Assembly (NCBI RefSeq): GCF_002215035.1
Contig: NZ_NKFP01000004.1
Span: 993,726 to 1,057,725, forward strand
Reading direction: 5' to 3'
DNA from: Leptolyngbya ohadii IS1
GTDB taxonomy: Bacteria > Cyanobacteriota > Cyanobacteriia > Elainellales > Elainellaceae
Length of the DNA: 64,000 bases
Positions 1-7,277 of the stretch are shown one piece after another. Both the position numbers and the translations under genes were made by a program. Every line of letters begins with the position of its first letter. The stretch's first letter is position 1. Below the pieces are notes generated by a model. It searched no databases and was not told where the DNA came from. It saw only the letters and a list, made by a program, of their open reading frames with translations.

Positions 1-9
1 TCAATGCGT

Positions 10-31
10 GGGGCAGGTTTGCCCCTTTTTT
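10..31 (+). terminator. Rho-independent terminator of an upstream gene outside the window
   Basis: A perfect 6-bp stem (GGGGCA at 10-15, TGCCCC at 20-25) with a GGTT loop is followed directly by six T residues (26-31). The T-run lies on the plus strand, so it should end transcription of a plus-strand gene whose body lies left of the window. The photolyase gene on the opposite strand ends 40 bp further on, so the two units converge here. Confidence 0.75.
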
Positions 32-72
32 CTTTCTTTCTGGCGTTGCTGATCAGACAGATTGCTCTGAAA

Positions 73-1737
73 CTACACCAGCTCGTTCAAAAAACTCAAC
101 TGAATCACGCCATCATCTTTCTTTTTACGGCTGGATTTGCGGCGTGGTTTTCTTGGGCGGGGCTGGATTTCGACGTGGGCAACAAACCAGGTGCGTAATG
201 CCTTCGCCTCCTCCGGATCAAGCTGTTCCAGATCGATCGCCTCTGGGTACAAATCCCGTTCCGGCAAAGAAGCCCAGCCTACCTCGGACGAAAAGCGATC
301 GCTGCCAAAAGGGACGATTGATTCTGGCAGAGTTGCCAGGTAGGGAATTAAATTATCCTGCTGAAGGAATTTCTGGCGCTGCTGCTCTAGCTGCTTGACG
401 CGACGCTGCCTTGCCGTGCGGTAGTCCAGAATCGGGCGCGGATAATTTTTGAGCGGTGGGGGGGAACCCAGTTCAGCGGGGGAAAGGTGAGCGACTTCGG
501 GAACCCATTGCTTAATGAACTCCCCTTTCGGGTCACAGCGATCGACCGCCACCTGCTCCGGGTTGTAAATGCGCGTCCAGGTTTTATCGACGCAGTGCGT
601 AACCCCTGCCTGCATTGCCCACTGGTAATGATCGATCGGGCAGTCGCCATCAATTAAATGACGCATAAAGTGAAGCGCACCATAGCGCCAGTCCATGCCC
701 AGCAAATTGCTGAGAAAGCTGGAATAGAAAGCCCGCGATCGAAAATTGAGCTGCTTCCAGCCGCCTGTTGCCAGCAGACACCGTGCCGCCGCATCCACGA
801 TCGGAAATCCGGTTTGCCCTTCCTGCCATGCCTGGTAAAGGTCTTCGTCAAACTCCCAGCCGTCCTCGTCAAAGACCGAATAGAGCGATCGCAGTTCGAG
901 CTGGGGCAAATAGCGAAACCGCTGGGCAAAGCCACTCCCCCACCGCAGTCGGGCAATTAACTGCTGACGGCTTCTCTGGACTTTCGGACTTTCGGACGAG
1001 CGGAGGGATTCGGCGGTCTGATAGCATTCCCGCACCGAAATCGCCCCAAATTTAATGTAGGGGCTGAGTCCCGTGGTGGCTTCTGCGCCGGGATAGGACA
1101 ACTGCCAGTAATAGCGATCGGTTTTTTCCGCCAGAAATTCCTGAAGCTGTTGCCGAGCGGCGATCGTGCCTCCGGGGGGAATGGGCTTCTGGTCTGCGGT
1201 GAGTTCCAGTTCCGCAAGGGTTGGAATCGGCTCGCTGGAAATATCTTCCGGGACATCGATGCGGGTAGGGGTGGGGATGAGTTCTTGCCGCATATCGCCG
1301 TACCAGAAATCCCGATAGTCGGGATAGGTCATCAGGTCAGCGGTTCCGGCACTAGGTTCAAACCAGCGGATTTTCATATCCGATTCTGCCAGGGCACGGT
1401 TTAGCCTTGCGTCTCGAACCCGTCCGTAAATTCGCTCATAGTCAATATACGCATAAATTCCTTCCGCCTGGGTTTCCCGCAAAAGCTGAGGTAAAACCTC
1501 GACCGGATCGCCATAGCGAAGAATGAGTTTGCCACCCCGATCGCGCAACTCCTGATCCAGCGCAGACAGGCATTCCAGCATAAACGCCACCCTCGACGGC
1601 GCGGTTTCCGGGTGATGCAGCAGAGCGCGATCGAAGATGAACACAGGAATGACTGCCCCTCGAAGTGCGGCACGCCGCAAAGGAGCATGATCGCTAATGC
1701 GAAGATCTCGACGGAACCAGACGATCGTGCGGGGCAT
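73..1737 (-). CDS. FAD-binding DNA photolyase / cryptochrome family protein
   Basis: 554 residues. The N-terminus (TIVWFRRDLRISDH) is the classical photolyase Rossmann antenna domain (about 1-130). The C-terminal half is the helical FAD-binding domain, with TGLSPYIKFGAIS, a Trp-rich segment near GGWKQLNFRSRAF, and FDPxGE-like and KQWVPE elements. Light-driven repair of pyrimidine dimers by FADH- is the known family role. The segment usually containing the NNxGGWQW motif reads DHYQWAMQAGVTHC here, so the subfamily is unclear and the exact lesion specificity cannot be assigned. The C-terminus has a basic tail (RPRKPRRKSSRKKK) that may aid DNA binding. The start ATG at 1737 lies 26 bp downstream of the stop of the oxygenase-fusion gene on the same strand, suggesting co-transcription. 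Confidence 0.85.
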   Translation of the reverse strand: MPRTIVWFRRDLRISDHAPLRRAALRGAVIPVFIFDRALLHHPETAPSRVAFMLECLSALDQELRDRGGKLILRYGDPVEVLPQLLRETQAEGIYAYIDYERIYGRVRDARLNRALAESDMKIRWFEPSAGTADLMTYPDYRDFWYGDMRQELIPTPTRIDVPEDISSEPIPTLAELELTADQKPIPPGGTIAARQQLQEFLAEKTDRYYWQLSYPGAEATTGLSPYIKFGAISVRECYQTAESLRSSESPKVQRSRQQLIARLRWGSGFAQRFRYLPQLELRSLYSVFDEDGWEFDEDLYQAWQEGQTGFPIVDAAARCLLATGGWKQLNFRSRAFYSSFLSNLLGMDWRYGALHFMRHLIDGDCPIDHYQWAMQAGVTHCVDKTWTRIYNPEQVAVDRCDPKGEFIKQWVPEVAHLSPAELGSPPPLKNYPRPILDYRTARQRRVKQLEQQRQKFLQQDNLIPYLATLPESIVPFGSDRFSSEVGWASLPERDLYPEAIDLEQLDPEEAKALRTWFVAHVEIQPRPRKPRRKSSRKKKDDGVIQLSFLNELV

Positions 1738-1763
1738 GGGTGGGAGTTATCTTGAAACTATCT

Positions 1764-2834
1764 TTAACGCACAATCTGTTTCTGTGTTTGCTCCCTCAAC
1801 TTTGCATCCTCCTCATTAAAGAAGAAGGACAGCAGCACAAACCGTCTGCCTTTTGTCACGGGTGTTGCTTCGTGCAATAGGGAACAGGAGAAAATCAGCG
1901 CATCGCCGATGCCGGGACTATAGCGATCGGTACTGTATTCGGGGAAGTGGAGACTGCCGCCTTCGTATTCACCTGTGTTTAAGTTAAGGGTCATGGCAAA
2001 GCGTCGGTGGGCGGAACCCATTGTGGTGTTATCTCGATGGGCACTGAAAAATCCCTGGTTGCCTTCTTCGTAGCAGGCGACGGTGTATCGCTCGTAGTGG
2101 GTGATTTTGAACTGGAAGGCTTTCTCGATTTCCGGGGCAACCCGCCGCCAGATCAGGGAATTGATGTGTCCCTGGAGTGCCGGATCGGTGAGGAGCAGAT
2201 CGCGCCGCCGCTTCACTTCCGAGTTGAGGACGATCGCCGTTTTTTCTCCGTCCTGCTGCATGAAACCAGATTCTGTGCCTCCGTCTGCTTCGTAGAGCTG
2301 AATCAGATGGCGGCAAAAGCTGGGTGAAAAGACCTGGGGAACCTGCAAAACAGGGGCATGGCGCGGCGCGGACTGGGGTGGAACGATCGGCGGCAGGGAT
2401 TGAACCGCCTGCAAGATCTGGGTGACGTGGTTCTGGTTAGTGACGAGGGGAATTACCTGCATCACGCGCAAATTTTCATCCAATATAAAAGAGGTCGGAT
2501 CGTAGGTAATGCCGCTGGCATCGTTGCCCAGTATGCCATAGCGAATACTAAGGTCGCCCTGAAAGTCCCAGAGCAGCCGGAATCTCGCGTCGGTTGAAAT
2601 CTGCTTTTCCAGATCCTTGTCTCGCGGGTCGATGCTGACTCCAAAGAACGAAAATCCTGCCGCTGCAAGCTGCTCCTTCGCTGTCGCCAGTCCGGTTAAG
2701 ACCTGCTGAATCTGGGGATTTTGCGTTGCGCCGCCAAAAAAGAACAGCACCGATCGATAGCCGCCCATCAAAATATCGGCGTGGGAGGGCAGGACAAACC
2801 AGGGGGCATGATCGCCAGCAGTGAGAGTAGACAT
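1764..2834 (-). CDS. Thioredoxin-fold (peroxiredoxin-like) domain fused to a 2-oxoglutarate/Fe(II) prolyl-4-hydroxylase-type oxygenase
   Basis: 356 residues. Residues 1-145 look like an AhpC/Bcp-type thioredoxin fold (GDHAPWFVLPS opening, FFGVSIDPRD, YDPTSFILDENLRVM), but this half contains no cysteine at all, so the peroxidatic Cys is missing. Residues 165-345 are a 2OG-Fe(II) dioxygenase: HRD gives His266 and Asp268, His321 is the third iron ligand, and Arg330 or Arg331 should bind 2-oxoglutarate. The oxygenase half resembles P4Hc/PKHD-type hydroxylases acting on protein or small-molecule substrates, and the substrate is unknown. The gene lies just upstream of the photolyase on the same strand. 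The N-terminal domain is probably structural or a substrate-binding relic, which is inference. Confidence 0.8.
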   Translation of the reverse strand: MSTLTAGDHAPWFVLPSHADILMGGYRSVLFFFGGATQNPQIQQVLTGLATAKEQLAAAGFSFFGVSIDPRDKDLEKQISTDARFRLLWDFQGDLSIRYGILGNDASGITYDPTSFILDENLRVMQVIPLVTNQNHVTQILQAVQSLPPIVPPQSAPRHAPVLQVPQVFSPSFCRHLIQLYEADGGTESGFMQQDGEKTAIVLNSEVKRRRDLLLTDPALQGHINSLIWRRVAPEIEKAFQFKITHYERYTVACYEEGNQGFFSAHRDNTTMGSAHRRFAMTLNLNTGEYEGGSLHFPEYSTDRYSPGIGDALIFSCSLLHEATPVTKGRRFVLLSFFFNEEDAKLREQTQKQIVR

Positions 2835-3426
2835 AGCGTAAGAGAGTTAACCTAACCGATCGCATTCTCCGTCATTTTAATGTTTGCACAAGGCGATCGG
2901 GCGCTGAATTCTGCTGCCTGGTGTTAGCTAGCTCGTTCCGCAGGTTGCAAAGGAAAAACAGCAGCCCTGTCTTATCTGGCGTTACTGATTAAACGTAAGA
3001 ATTTTGGGGAGGGGGTTCACACACTGCCCCGATGGTCGTGCTGCACATTCGAGATTTACATCTGCTTTTAGTAATACCCCTTATCTTATTTTCGCTCTTT
3101 TGTCATGGGTGAATCGGCTAAATATAACGAAAAATCTCACTCAGGCGAAGAATTTGCCGTATCGCTCAAGTTTTGACCCGCCTCTCCTGACCGATCGCTT
3201 TCTCTTCACTAAGATAAAAGAGCTTTTCTCCCCGTAATTTCCACGAGAACTGATGGAAATTGAGTCAAAACAACCGGAGACAGCAACGCAACCTGTCCAG
3301 TTGAACAGCAGTGGAGCAGAGTTTTTTGGGTTTACCCTACTCGCAATCTAGGTGCTGCTTTCAACAAGGATCAAATGTGTCTAAATCAGTTCGGCAGCTA
3401 ATTTTATTGATTTTTTGGGACCCTTC
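2835..3426. other. 592-bp divergent intergenic region, no gene seen
   Basis: This region separates the minus-strand oxygenase-fusion gene from the plus-strand PPC protein gene and so should hold promoters for both. A 77-codon open frame at 3004-3237 was judged non-coding: it has no ribosome-binding site and no recognisable composition. No stable terminator or riboswitch-like fold was seen. Confidence 0.5.
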
Positions 3427-4956
3427 ATGTCAATTAGCAGAAAAGATAACTCCCTGCGTGGCGCTCGCAACCTGGGACAATTAAGCGGCAACAAACGAGT
3501 CAATGGTCTGGTCAACTCACGGGACAGGATTGATTTTGTCTCGTTCGATCTGTCTGCTTCAAGCAACTTGGGCTTAAGCATCGGGCGGGTGGCGGGACGT
3601 TCTAGTGCCCGAATTACCCTACGAAATAGCCAGGGTGGAATTTTACAGACGCTCCGGGCAGGCTCCAGAGTCAGCAATTTCGTCGGCGCACTCTCAGCAG
3701 GCAGATACTTCATCGGCATTCAGCGACAGTCAGGGACTGTTAATTACCGAATCAGTGCGACAGCAACCCCCATTGCACCTCCGATCGCGCCTACCCCTAT
3801 CCCCCCAAACCCGCCTAACCTTTCTGGAGAACCGGGACAAGGTCTCAGTACGGCACGAGACATTGGCATTTTAACGGGGACTTACAGCAACGCAGAGTTT
3901 GTCGGCACGACTGACCCCTCTGATCTCTACAGGTTTACCCTGACCGATTCGGCTAACCTTCAGGCTAGGGTCGATAGCACCGCAGCTGGAACTCGTGTAG
4001 AGCTGATTCGAGACGGCAACGGCAATGGACTCATCGACAATGATGAAATTTTGGCATCCGGCAGCGATTTTTCTGCACCCTTTCAGGCGAACCTGACGGA
4101 AGATTTGCCTCCGGGCACCTATTTTGCGCGAGTCTTACCCAGCAGCACTACAGCCTCAACTCCATATCAGCTCAACCTGGTAGCAACGCCCTTTGGCGGC
4201 AACATCTCACCAGAACCTGGAAACACGCTGCCCACTGCACGGGAACTGGGTGCCCTGTCCGGTACGGTGACAGCCAAAGAATATACGGGCAAGCTCGATG
4301 GACTAGATTTCTATCGGTTTACCCTCAACGACATCTCGAATATTCAAATTAATGCGATCGGCACTTCTGCAAATACGAGGATTCGGCTGATCCGAGATAC
4401 CAACGGGAATGGGCTGGTTGACAATGACGAGACCGTCGCTTCTGACACCAACTTCAACTCTACTTTCCTGTCTAGCATTACGCAGGACTTGCCAGCGGGC
4501 GCTTACTTCATCGGTGTTGAACCCCGCGATGTCAGCAGTTCGACACTTTATACACTGAATGTAGTCGCTACGCCGTTTGGTGGAACGCTCTCGTCCGATC
4601 CTGGAAATACGCTGCCCGTAGCTCGTGACCTCGGCGTTTTAGCTGGTACTTTTACCGCGAGAGAACATGTTGGCATTCTTGACTCGGTTGACTACTACCG
4701 CTTCACCTTAGCCAGTCCAGGCAGCCTCCAGGCTAGAGTGACGGGTAGCTCGGCGAATACACGCATCCAGCTGATTCGCGATACTAACAGTAACGGTTTG
4801 ATTGACAACGGCGAGATCCTGGAAGATGACACGAACTTTAGCGGTACGTTCCTGTCCGAATTCACAGAGAGTTTAGCCGCTGGAACCTATTTCTTCAGCG
4901 TCAGTTCCCGCGATACTGGTGTCTCAACTAACTACTTGCTGAGTTTGACAGTCTAG
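3427..4956 (+). CDS. Secreted-type protein with one N-terminal and three tandem PPC-like domains, each tandem copy carrying an EF-hand loop
   Basis: 509 residues from the ATG at 3427 (a TTG lies four codons upstream). An N-terminal PPC-like unit (DFVSFDLSASSNLGL ... AGRYFIGI) is followed by a Pro-rich linker (IAPTPIPPNPPNL) and three units of 128 residues. Each contains the PPC hallmarks DxYRFTL, a Leu/Val core strand and PPGTYFARV/AAGTYFFSV. Each also has a canonical calcium loop, DxNxNGxIDxxE, coded at 4012-4047, 4396-4431 and 4780-4815, exactly 384 bp apart. No protease domain is present, so it is not a peptidase tail. No N-terminal signal peptide is visible; the family is usually extracellular, so export by a type I route is possible (inference). 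A 15-bp tandem duplication starts 2 bp after the stop. Confidence 0.75.
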   Translation: MSISRKDNSLRGARNLGQLSGNKRVNGLVNSRDRIDFVSFDLSASSNLGLSIGRVAGRSSARITLRNSQGGILQTLRAGSRVSNFVGALSAGRYFIGIQRQSGTVNYRISATATPIAPPIAPTPIPPNPPNLSGEPGQGLSTARDIGILTGTYSNAEFVGTTDPSDLYRFTLTDSANLQARVDSTAAGTRVELIRDGNGNGLIDNDEILASGSDFSAPFQANLTEDLPPGTYFARVLPSSTTASTPYQLNLVATPFGGNISPEPGNTLPTARELGALSGTVTAKEYTGKLDGLDFYRFTLNDISNIQINAIGTSANTRIRLIRDTNGNGLVDNDETVASDTNFNSTFLSSITQDLPAGAYFIGVEPRDVSSSTLYTLNVVATPFGGTLSSDPGNTLPVARDLGVLAGTFTAREHVGILDSVDYYRFTLASPGSLQARVTGSSANTRIQLIRDTNSNGLIDNGEILEDDTNFSGTFLSEFTESLAAGTYFFSVSSRDTGVSTNYLLSLTV

Positions 4957-4957
4957 C

Positions 4958-4986
4958 CGAGGAAAGTCCTGTCGAGGAAAGTCCTG
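4958..4986. repeat. 15-bp tandem duplication just after a stop codon
   Basis: The 14-mer CGAGGAAAGTCCTG occurs at 4958-4971 and again at 4973-4986 (period 15 bp), beginning 2 bp after the stop of the PPC protein gene. It is one of several such duplications at gene ends in this window. Confidence 0.85.
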
Positions 4987-5092
4987 AGAAACTCTCCAAA
5001 AGGATTAGTGCCGCCTCTGGGGGATTGGGCTAAATTAGCTGGTATTTACTGCAAAAAATCTGCAAAAAATATTTTCCAGGGGGCGATCGCCT

Positions 5093-5839
5093 ATGAACCT
5101 GCAATCTTTCACGCGGCAAATCCTGGTTTGGTCTGTTGGGTTTATGTTGGGGTTTCTGGGGCTGCTGGGCTGGAGTTCACCCGCCTTTGCAAACGGAGAC
5201 TCGGCGGAAGCGATTTTTCGAGAGGCGTACAGCCATCGCTACACCTGGAACGAGGCATTTCCGGGCTACTCGGCACAGGTGAAACTGCGGGATGGAGAGC
5301 AACAGTTTGAGGGGGAAGCGCATCTGCTGCCCGACTATGCCGTCACTGTTCAGAAATCCGGCAGTGAAGATCTGCGGCAAATTGTCGCTGCCCAGCTTCA
5401 AATGACTGCCACCCATTTGACTCGATCGCCCTTTGAGCAGTTCCATGCCCACAGCCAGTTTGAGCAAGCCGGACAGGACGAAACTGGAGCCGTCAAGATT
5501 GAGGAAATGGGGGATCAGGCGGACTCGTTCTACAGGGTAAAGGATCAGCAAATTATCCAGGTGAACCGCACCTTAGGCGGGCTGAAAGTGGAGGTCAACA
5601 CGATCGACTCAATGCAGACGGACGAAGGCTATCTCCCCGTTCGCTTTCAGGTGATCTTCCGGGATGCCACAACCGGAGATGTGATCGAGCGAGATGATAT
5701 CCGGGACAGCTATGAGAAGGTCGGCGACTACTATCTGCTGGGCAAGCGGGAAATTCGATCGGGCGTTGAGGAGCGATCGGTGAATAAGCTATTGCCGGAT
5801 ACAGTGGTGGAATTTAATCAGCTCAAGCTAGATACGTGA
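5093..5839 (+). CDS. DUF3386 family protein, exported
   Basis: 248 residues. A signal peptide is evident (about 1-34, hydrophobic core LVWSVGFMLGFLGLLGW, cleavage near SPAFA-NG). The mature part (IFREAYSHRYTWNEAFPGYSA ... FEGEAHLLPDYAV ... RDSYEKVGDYYLLGKREI) matches the cyanobacterial DUF3386 family as I know it. Biochemical function is unknown; the beta-rich, lipocalin-like pattern of alternating strands is inference. The protein should sit in the periplasm or thylakoid lumen. The stop codon is the first element of a five-copy degenerate repeat that continues to the end of the neighbouring convergent gene. Confidence 0.8.
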   Translation: MNLQSFTRQILVWSVGFMLGFLGLLGWSSPAFANGDSAEAIFREAYSHRYTWNEAFPGYSAQVKLRDGEQQFEGEAHLLPDYAVTVQKSGSEDLRQIVAAQLQMTATHLTRSPFEQFHAHSQFEQAGQDETGAVKIEEMGDQADSFYRVKDQQIIQVNRTLGGLKVEVNTIDSMQTDEGYLPVRFQVIFRDATTGDVIERDDIRDSYEKVGDYYLLGKREIRSGVEERSVNKLLPDTVVEFNQLKLDT

Positions 5840-5904
5840 AATTAAGCCTGTGAGATTAAACCGTGAGATTAAACCCCTGAAATTAAGCCCGTGAAATTAA
5901 GCCT
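5836..5904. repeat. Five imperfect tandem copies of a 13-15 bp unit between convergent genes
   Basis: Units resembling GTGAAATTAAGCC begin near 5836, 5850, 5862, 5877 and 5891. The first contains the TGA stop of the DUF3386 gene (5837-5839) and the last contains the TAA stop of the minus-strand DUF486 gene (5897-5899), so the array fills the whole gap between the two stops. Confidence 0.85.
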
Positions 5905-6247
5905 GGGGACGGGAGTTGTCGTGAAAAATCAAATAAGCTGCCCCGGCTAACAGCATCGCGGCAAAAAAATAATTGCGGGTAACGGGTACTTTCATATACC
6001 AGACGCTAAAACCCGCAAACACAATCATGGTGATGACTTCCTGCATGACTTTAAGCTGGGGCAGGCTGAAATATTGCTCTCCCCAGCGGTTTGCGGGAAC
6101 CTGAAAGCAATACTCAAAGAAGGCGATCGACCAGCTCACAAGAATTGCAATCCAGACGGACGCGCCTTTTAGGTTTTTCAGATGACCGTACCAGGCGAAG
6201 GTCATGAACAGATTAGAAATAAACAAAAATACGATCGGTCTGAGCAT
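5897..6247 (-). CDS. DUF486 family small membrane protein
   Basis: 116 residues from the ATG at 6247. The open frame extends further upstream to 6376, but the family begins at MLRPIVFLFISNLFMTFAWYGHL. Four hydrophobic segments are visible (about 5-20, 27-46, 65-83, 91-107), with the conserved WYGHLK and FEYCFQVPANRWG motifs of DUF486. The family resembles small multidrug transporter (DMT) proteins in topology; no substrate is established. The neighbour upstream on the same strand is tenA, with a 133-bp gap, so co-transcription is possible. Confidence 0.8.
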   Translation of the reverse strand: MLRPIVFLFISNLFMTFAWYGHLKNLKGASVWIAILVSWSIAFFEYCFQVPANRWGEQYFSLPQLKVMQEVITMIVFAGFSVWYMKVPVTRNYFFAAMLLAGAAYLIFHDNSRPQA

Positions 6248-6380
6248 TGCCGCACGATAAAAACAATGCGGAACAGTGTGCCATAGGGAATTGAGAGATT
6301 GGAGTGCCTGACGATCGATTTTGTGGATCTGCGCTCCGTCTCCCTGACTCCCCATTCTGGGGAACTGAGCTAACACCCCT

Positions 6381-7004
6381 TTATTTCACTTCCCACCCTG
6401 CCTGAAAAAAGTCTAATTCGCACTGCATTGCGTACCGATAGGTCGATCGCACTAATTCAGAATCCGCCGTATAGCGATCGGCAAGGGCGGCTAACTGGTC
6501 GGCAAGGGGTTCAAATTCGTTGCTGCTGTAGGTGCGAATCCAGTCGGAGTAGGCGTGATCGGGGATGCCATTGGCGGCGAGCTTTTGTCCTAAGAAGGCG
6601 TAGAGTTTCATGCAGGGGAGCATTGCCGCAGTAGTGACGCCCACATCCTGGCTCCAGGCGGTTGCCAGCAGAAAATCCGTATAGCGGCGCGTGGTGGCTC
6701 CTGGTTCTACGTCCTGAAGATTTACGCCCCACTGGGTTGCGTAGTTCTGGTGAAGCTGCAACTCCTGCAAAACACCTTCTGCTAAATTATGAAAAATGCC
6801 AAACCCCTGCCAGTCGGGAGCTTTTGCGGCGGCGATGCTATAGGCACGGGCGAAGGCTTCCAGAAAAAAGGCGTCCTGTCCCACGTAGTAGGCAAATTTT
6901 GATTTGGGCAGCGACCCATCGCCGATTCCCTGAACAAAGGCGTTATTGAGACAGGCGATCGCCAAATCCTGATTGGCTTCCCACAATTCTGCTGCAATAC
7001 TCAT
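6381..7004 (-). CDS. tenA: TenA/thiaminase II family protein
   Basis: 207 residues from the ATG at 7004 (a TTG at 7022 is also open). The all-helical TenA fold is recognisable from LWEANQDLAIACLNNAFVQGIGDGSLPKSKFAYYVGQDAFFLEAF split over several conserved blocks, with a Cys in MLPCMKLYAFLG and a C-terminal Glu in CELDFFQAGWE, which correspond to the known nucleophile and acid of the Cys-type class. The family hydrolyses aminopyrimidine compounds for thiamine salvage, or thiamine itself. No thiamine gene is adjacent and no TPP riboswitch was found upstream, so the pathway assignment comes from family knowledge only. Confidence 0.85.
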   Translation of the reverse strand: MSIAAELWEANQDLAIACLNNAFVQGIGDGSLPKSKFAYYVGQDAFFLEAFARAYSIAAAKAPDWQGFGIFHNLAEGVLQELQLHQNYATQWGVNLQDVEPGATTRRYTDFLLATAWSQDVGVTTAAMLPCMKLYAFLGQKLAANGIPDHAYSDWIRTYSSNEFEPLADQLAALADRYTADSELVRSTYRYAMQCELDFFQAGWEVK

Positions 7005-7277
7005 ACTGATTCCAACCCACAACTGCGATAAAAGTCAGCTTTCTAATATACAAAAGTTTAATGAAAAAAGTTTACGAATAAAACTGAAGAGAAGACTGAT
7101 TGGATGCCTAATTCAATCTCCACTAATTTTATGAATTGAGAGCCTGAAAAGGGTGCCTGTAACGGTACTGTTACTTTGTGTCAACAGGTTTCAAAACAGG
7201 AAAAAATGCTGGAATTTGGCAATAATTTAAAGTAGTAGCCCAATGCAGAAAAACGGTGCTACTCAGCATCTGCCGCT

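Noticed and set aside
3004-3237. 77-codon plus-strand open frame in the divergent region
   Set aside because: No ribosome-binding site, no domain and an ordinary non-coding composition.
7005-7277. TPP riboswitch upstream of tenA
   Set aside because: No THI-box CUGAGA or other conserved elements were found on the minus strand.
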